Origin: Mugil cephalus
Taxonomy: Eukaryota; Chordata; Actinopteri; Mugiliformes; Mugilidae
Reading direction: 5' to 3'
Length of the DNA stretch: 64,000 nucleotides
NCBI RefSeq assembly: GCF_022458985.1
Contig: NC_061777.1
Coordinates: 20,735,668 to 20,799,667 of the forward strand
Below the pieces are notes generated by a model that saw only the letters and a list, made by a program, of their open reading frames with translations, was not told the DNA's origin and searched no databases. Of the stretch, positions 59,301 through 64,000 are shown piece after piece (positions within the stretch are counted from its first letter, which is position 1; each line of letters begins with the position of its first letter). Made by a program: the position numbers and the translations under genes.

Positions 59301-61519
59301 AATCACAACAAATGTGTATTTTTATTGGTATTTGTGCATTGCTACTTAAATTCTAGAGGAACCATAAAAGAGCAAATGCTAAAAGATTATCTGATAACCA
59401 CTGAAGACATTTACTAGACGATTCTAATTGGACATGTAGCAACTGTCCACTGCTGAAACATTTCATTTTTAATCTTCAAAAACCAGTTATATTCATTTAA
59501 ATGAAACTGAGAAGTAAAACTAAAAAAAATCCATAAACCTCTGATAACCTGTCCAACAGAAGACCAAAAAGAAATCTGCACGTGTACTCGAGGAGAGACG
59601 CGACCTGTATTTGAAGCATCATCAGTTGGAGCTGAGACATGAACAGGTAAACTGCTCTAACTGCTTGTTAATCCTTAATCATTCTCTGAACATGTGATTC
59701 ACGCTTCATCCAGATTCAGAATAAGTTTGACGAGATGCAGAAGAGGCAGACCGAGGCCATTCTAAACATACAGCAGAGAGGCAGCCTGAAGTCTATGTTT
59801 GCTGAGGACAAGATAAGGGCCATGACGGAAACGTTTGAGAAGGAGCAGCTTAAACTCTGGGTGGCGCTCACTGTTGGACAGGGAGACCAGACGGCTTTAA
59901 AAAACATTAAGGTGCAATGTGTAGCTGTGTGCTTTATATTTAACCTGTAGTTTGTACAACCACATACAGCAGTGATGCTGCGATCCATTTACCTCCTTAG
60001 TCTGAGGGTAGTTTGACTGTGTTTGAGAAACCACAACGTTGTTTTCAGCAATAGAAACAAATACAGACACCACATAGATAGACACTGAACAGTACAGTGT
60101 ATATGTCTGATTAAATGAGACACAAATTGAGGTTTGTTTGTGGTTGCTGAGGTTGTGGAGGCTCTGGTTGAAATTCCCTACAGGGAACTCGGGATATCCG
60201 ACTTCCCATTTCAAACAATCACACCATCGCTGTGTGATTTCGTGGCCTCATCAATGGCCCCAGTGCCTTTCCTCCTGTACCAAACATCCCATTAAATCTG
60301 GGAATGCCAGTTGCATTATGTCCTAAGCAGCTCTGGAGATGTTTTCTAATAAGTTTGTCAAGGAAAAAAAAAGTTGTTTTTTGTGTTGAGTATAAAGAAC
60401 GTTGCACCATTGCAGTTTACAAGGTATTTTTCTATCTGTAGGAACTATTTCAATCCAAAGATGCCATCATTAAGGATTTGGAGAATAACTTGTTAGGAGA
60501 TTTAAAGGTAGGTCATCAATTACCTGCAACATTTATATAAGTTACTGCATTTGTTCATCTCACCAGATGAAATTCTGCCATGTTTTATTAAAATACACAT
60601 GACTGGTAGGACTTCAAACACTTGATTAAGGAAGCGGAGGATATGGGAATCTCCACAGAGAAGTGGCTCCCAATCTGTAACATGGACAAGGCTCCTGTTG
60701 GTCCCATGGTTAGTGATCACGTATCCCGCGTCTGATTGCTTGTGTACATTTGTTAAATTGATCTGAATGTACTTATAATTATTTTCATTGTTGTTTGTTT
60801 ATTTGGTGCTGTCATGTTTTAATGACATAAACCTGTGATTTGCAGAACATTGCTGATCTAACGCAAAAAATGATGTCGCTGTCTATCTCTGAAGACAAGC
60901 CTGACCAAACTCTGGGACCAAGCCATGATGCCGCCAGTCCAGACAGGGAGCAATTACAGCATCCAGGTTCACAGTCATCTGTTATTCCTCAATATTGTCC
61001 AACCCAAATCAAGTAATCTCTTTCATGTGGCTGCTGTTGCATAAATCTACAATTAACCTAGATTATTTTAACATTTTAATGCTTCACTGGGTGAATATAT
61101 TGTCCAGTATTTAATTGCTGCAGCGAGCTATCACAAGATCAAGTTCTCCAGGTTGTTTTTTTTTGGGCCTTGCTGCCGAATGTCACCCTTTTCAATAGTA
61201 TAACTGAACAGAATATTAGTTGACCAAAGTCTTCAGACAGAAAGTGCAGAAAAGGTCAACCTCCATTCCCTCATGTCCCTCATCAGAGCGCACACAGTAA
61301 CAAGTATGAAGGAACCCTCTTCCCTCTGTTATACAGAAGTGTCAGCTGTTATACATGCATTCATTAGTAGGAGTCTGAATTTATTTTGGAGGTTTGCGGG
61401 TTCTTCAGTCTGGGATGAAGCTGCTTGGAAATTTATTTATTATTTTTATTTGTTTTCCAGGAGCTTCTTCTTGTCCTCAGACGTCCAATGGAGAACCATC
61501 CTCTGTGCTGCACCCTTAA
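56351..61519 (+). CDS. GAS8/DRC4-like dynein regulatory complex coiled-coil protein
   Basis: GAS8/DRC4 is a subunit of the nexin-dynein regulatory complex of motile cilia. Exons: 56351-56353, 56544-56624, 56845-56937, 57622-57819, 58235-58441, 58540-58594, 58694-58902, 59040-59210, 59560-59646, 59714-59911, 60442-60507, 60610-60708, 60846-60966 and 61461-61519, giving 548 aa in one frame (human GAS8 has 478). A basic N-terminus MPPKTNTKGKGK recalls MAPKKKGKKGK. A nearly continuous coiled coil from about residue 60 to 450 aligns by pattern with GAS8, for example NLEVAKGRM, KQHQAEIE, QNELSELKM and SKDAIIKDLENNL, which matches the SKNSTIKDLQ stretch. Identity is modest, so it is probably a diverged paralog and not the conserved gas8 itself. 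The initiator Met stands alone on exon 1. Confidence 0.75.
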
Positions 61520-61604
61520 AACATCCGACACTTTGCATCACTTTCACCGAGTGGAATAGGAAAGGTGGAATCTTCAAAAAAGCTTTCTCAGTTTAGTTGT
61601 GTGT

Positions 61605-61610
61605 AAATAA
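61605..61610 (+). terminator. Polyadenylation signal of the GAS8-like gene
   Basis: Canonical aataaa 86 bp after the stop codon, followed by T-rich sequence. Confidence 0.65.
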
Positions 61611-61839
61611 ACATGTATTCTCACTTTCAGTCTTCATTAGTTTGTTTATTTGTTATTAGTATGTGTATTATTTGTATTTATATATGTGTGGGCAGATTTG
61701 GCTGTTTTTACTGATTTACTGAAGTTGTTTATCTGTTTACAGGAGAGAGACAGATGGATTTTATACCAACGTTTTCTTTCTTAAAATGTTTCCCTGGAAA
61801 CATTCCCTGGATTATCTTTCAGCTGGCGCCAACTGACAC

Positions 61840-62412
61840 AATGAGTAGCTTCTCATTAAACAACCATATGGAAAGACACATCCTGTAGTTGTTAGTCATT
61901 AGTCTGTTTGAGAAGGGTCAAATCATTGGCATGCATCAAGCAGAGAAAACATCTAAGGAAATCGAAGCAGAAACGACTAAAATGACGAAAAGAATTGTTC
62001 AACAAAACCAAAGTGCTATGATCTGGGGTTGCTGCAGTTGCACAGGTCGAGGTTCACCCAATTTATGTCCAAATAATGAGGTCAGCTGACTACATGAATA
62101 TAATGAATGACCAGGTTATTTCATTAATGGATTTTTTCTTCCCTGATGATATGGACATATTCAAAATGATAATGTCAGGATTCATGGGGTTCAGATTGTC
62201 AAAGAGTGGTTCAGGGAGCACGAGATATCATTTTTACACATGGATTGACCACCACAGAGTCCAGATCTTTACCCCATCATCAATACAAGATGTTGGTGAA
62301 AAATGAATGCAAAACCAGATGGAAATAAATATTGCAGAAGCCTATTGAAACAATGTAATATTAGTCTGTGGCCTTCCTTTTTTGTGGCGACTTTTTTTGG
62401 CCAAGCAGTGGC
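61840..62412 (+). mobile_element. Tc1/mariner-type transposon of a second family, internally deleted
   Basis: Contains gaagggtcaaatcattggca, tgcatcaagcagagaaaaca and atctggggttgctgcagttg, then ggttatttcattaatggat, gagtggttcagggagcacga, gaccaccacagagtccagat and the right-end phrase ttggccaagcagtgg. These are hallmarks of a fish Tc1-like element distinct from the one at 50553. Roughly the central 600 bp of the transposase gene is missing, and the left inverted repeat is not recognisable. Confidence 0.75.
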
Positions 62413-62539
62413 AATTTGATTTTTTTTTATTATTATTATTTATTTTTCTGGAGGCAACTGATAAACCTGAGCTGTACATAAGGCAATCATCAGAGGGCGA
62501 CAAAACAATACTTAACCGCGTCGTGTAAATTTCCAATAA

Positions 62540-62703
62540 AAGATTGACAGGTTCATTAAACCAATGCCTCGTCGCAGAATGTGCTGATTAGCCAATGGGG
62601 CTAATCGGAAGGCAGGTACCATAAGTCAACGTTGGAGTTAGTTGTAGGAATAGTCTGTCACGATTCGCCTCCTGTTGCATAAAGGTGGCCCAGAGTATTA
62701 CAG
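62540..62703 (+). promoter_or_regulatory. Likely promoter and 5'UTR exon of the piwil2-like gene
   Basis: CpG-containing stretch (gcctcgtcgcaga, taatcgga) ending at a strong donor, attacag|gtgagt, at 62703/62704. The next acceptor is ccctgcag at 63518, giving a short non-coding first exon. Signals only. Confidence 0.4.
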
Positions 62704-63518
62704 GTGAGTTATCCAGCTGTACATTTAAAGGGCTAATGGTCTATTCTTAGTTGTATAAAAACTGAAAAATATATATTTTGTCTGGGAGTTTGTTTTTGAA
62801 GTGTCATTTCTAAATGGTTGTCGAAATCACGTGTTTAATTAAATTAAACACGTGCTTCAGTTAGCTAGCTAGCCGCCCGTAGTTTTGGCTAACCGTAGCA
62901 CTATATGCTAACACCAGAGCCTGTAGAGAAATATTTTGACTAATAAAAATGAGCTCTGTTCATTTTGAGGGTCAGATAGCCGAGCTTGGTAATGGACGCT
63001 TCAACTATGGGAATGAGATTATTATGTTTGGGAAACCTGTGGAGTAACGTTAAGGTGCTGTATGTCAAGCTAATCAAAATTAGCATTAAAAAAACACTCT
63101 AAAGCAAGTGACACTAAACTACATTTCCTTTTAATGTTGGTAATTTATTTGCTTATTTATTATGAAACACAGTTAAGTTCGGACTATATTAGGTTAGCTA
63201 ACATGGCAACGTAGCTTAATGCATTTTGGCGCCTTATATTAATGTATACACTAGAGAAGTTTAATTAATATCTACGATCATTTTAGCAGAGCCACAGCTG
63301 GAAATGCAGTCTCCTCAGACTCGTGTGTGTGTGTGTGTATACGAGCATAGACTGATGCTGACTGACACTAGGCAGAATACAGAAGCTAATATTTAGGGAA
63401 TATCAAGATGCATATTGCCATTCAGACAAAACATACCATGGTAAACTGCCTTTACCTCCGATGCTTCATTTTATTATTAGTAGGCAACCAATAACATTAT
63501 TTGGCTTTTTCCCTGCAG
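62704..63518. other. First intron of the piwil2-like gene
   Basis: AT-rich 0.8-kb intron with a short (gt)n run near 63323. Nothing else seen. Confidence 0.45.
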
Positions 63519-63552
63519 TTAATCTACTGTTGTGTCACCTGACAATATCAAT

Positions 63553-63975
63553 ATGGACCCAAGAAAGTCTCCTAATATCAGCGATATGATGGGCGTTCTT
63601 TGGCTGGGACGAGGAAGAGGACTACAGTCTGAGGAGTTGGGTGTAGGACGTAGCAGAGGGCTGTTGATCCCTACAGAAGAGCCTACTGTTGAACAAATTA
63701 GAGTTGGACAAACCAGCCCTGGTGCTGATTTACAAGGACAAGGAGCAGCCCTGCCCACTTCTGAACCAGGGATGGGACGAGCTACAGGGCTACAGCCTAG
63801 TGATTTAAAACTCGGCCGAGCCAGGGGGTTGTTCTTCCCAGCAGCTCAAACAAAGGTAGGTGTGGCGAGAGGTGGAATCCTACCTCAGCTGGAGCCAGAG
63901 CACCGACATACACCTTCGACTGAGGAATTGACATCAGATCTACCTTGGGATGCTCCTACTAAGGCAACAGAAGAG
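63553..63975 (+). CDS. piwil2: Piwi-like protein 2, first coding exon (gene runs off the window)
   Basis: Piwi-clade Argonautes bind piRNAs in the germline and silence transposons. Only the disordered N-terminus is in view: 141 codons up to the donor acagaagag|gtcaga (63975, phase 0). It starts MDPRKSP, as PIWIL2 proteins start MDP, and carries spaced arginine-glycine motifs (GRGRG, GRSRG, GRATG, GRARG, VARGG). Such sites are symmetrically dimethylated and read by Tudor proteins in this family. An in-frame GTG upstream (63532) is ignored because the ATG has a better context and matches the family start. The PAZ and PIWI domains lie beyond the window, so the naming rests on this region alone. 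Confidence 0.6.
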
Positions 63976-64000
63976 GTCAGAACCTGACAGCAAACACTAT

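Noticed and set aside
60120-60250. Possible extra exon of the GAS8-like gene in the 59912-60441 intron
   Set aside because: Flanking exons join in phase without it, and it has no paired acceptor and donor keeping the frame.
61889-62306. Small frames between the GAS8-like gene and the piwil2-like gene
   Set aside because: They are remnants of the internally deleted Tc1-type transposase, not host genes.

Overview
The window reads as genomic DNA from a ray-finned (teleost) fish, probably a percomorph (inference). It is vertebrate, intron-rich DNA with single genes for beta-B2 crystallin, CTU1, paxillin, RNF181, TMEM150A, a GAS8/DRC4-like protein and the start of a Piwi-like gene. It also carries Tc1-type transposon debris, TTAA-flanked piggyBac-like MITEs, long (CA)n tracts and other dispersed repeats typical of fish.

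Layout. 1-15562 is a tandem array of about 5.9 kb units (A 1-4786, B 4787-10732, C 10733-15562, the last truncated). Each unit carries a promoter-like block, a 28-bp minisatellite and a large protein gene with an uninterrupted coding region. Copies B and C encode intact 789-residue proteins, about 98% identical by eye, from a family I do not recognise. Copy A matches for 212 codons and then dissolves. The stretch 1700-5268 is degraded and 25-35% shortened across coding DNA, non-coding DNA and the A/B unit junction alike, which looks more like uncorrected sequence filling an assembly gap than biological decay. From 16.3 kb on come ordinary single-copy genes: crybb2 (+, 16909-18051), ctu1 (+, 19257-20384), pxn (+, 22071-38680), rnf181 (+, 41330-42205), tmem150a (-, 46490-50192), a GAS8/DRC4-like coiled-coil gene (+, 56351-61519) and the first coding exon of a piwil2-like gene (+, from 63553, running off the window).

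All exon structures were assembled by hand from splice signals, and each was checked for reading-frame continuity. The crystallin comes out at 205 aa, CTU1 at 343 aa, RNF181 at 157 aa, TMEM150A at 290 aa, the GAS8-like protein at 548 aa, and paxillin at 533 aa (short form) or 1172 aa when three in-frame cassette exons (33518-36156) are included. The genes share no single pathway: lens structure, tRNA thiolation, focal adhesions, ubiquitin ligation, membrane lipid signalling, cilia and germline small RNAs. The most promising unknown is the recently amplified 789-aa gene family with its compact promoter block. The paxillin super-long cassette, with a sixth LD-like motif, is the most interesting feature in a known gene.
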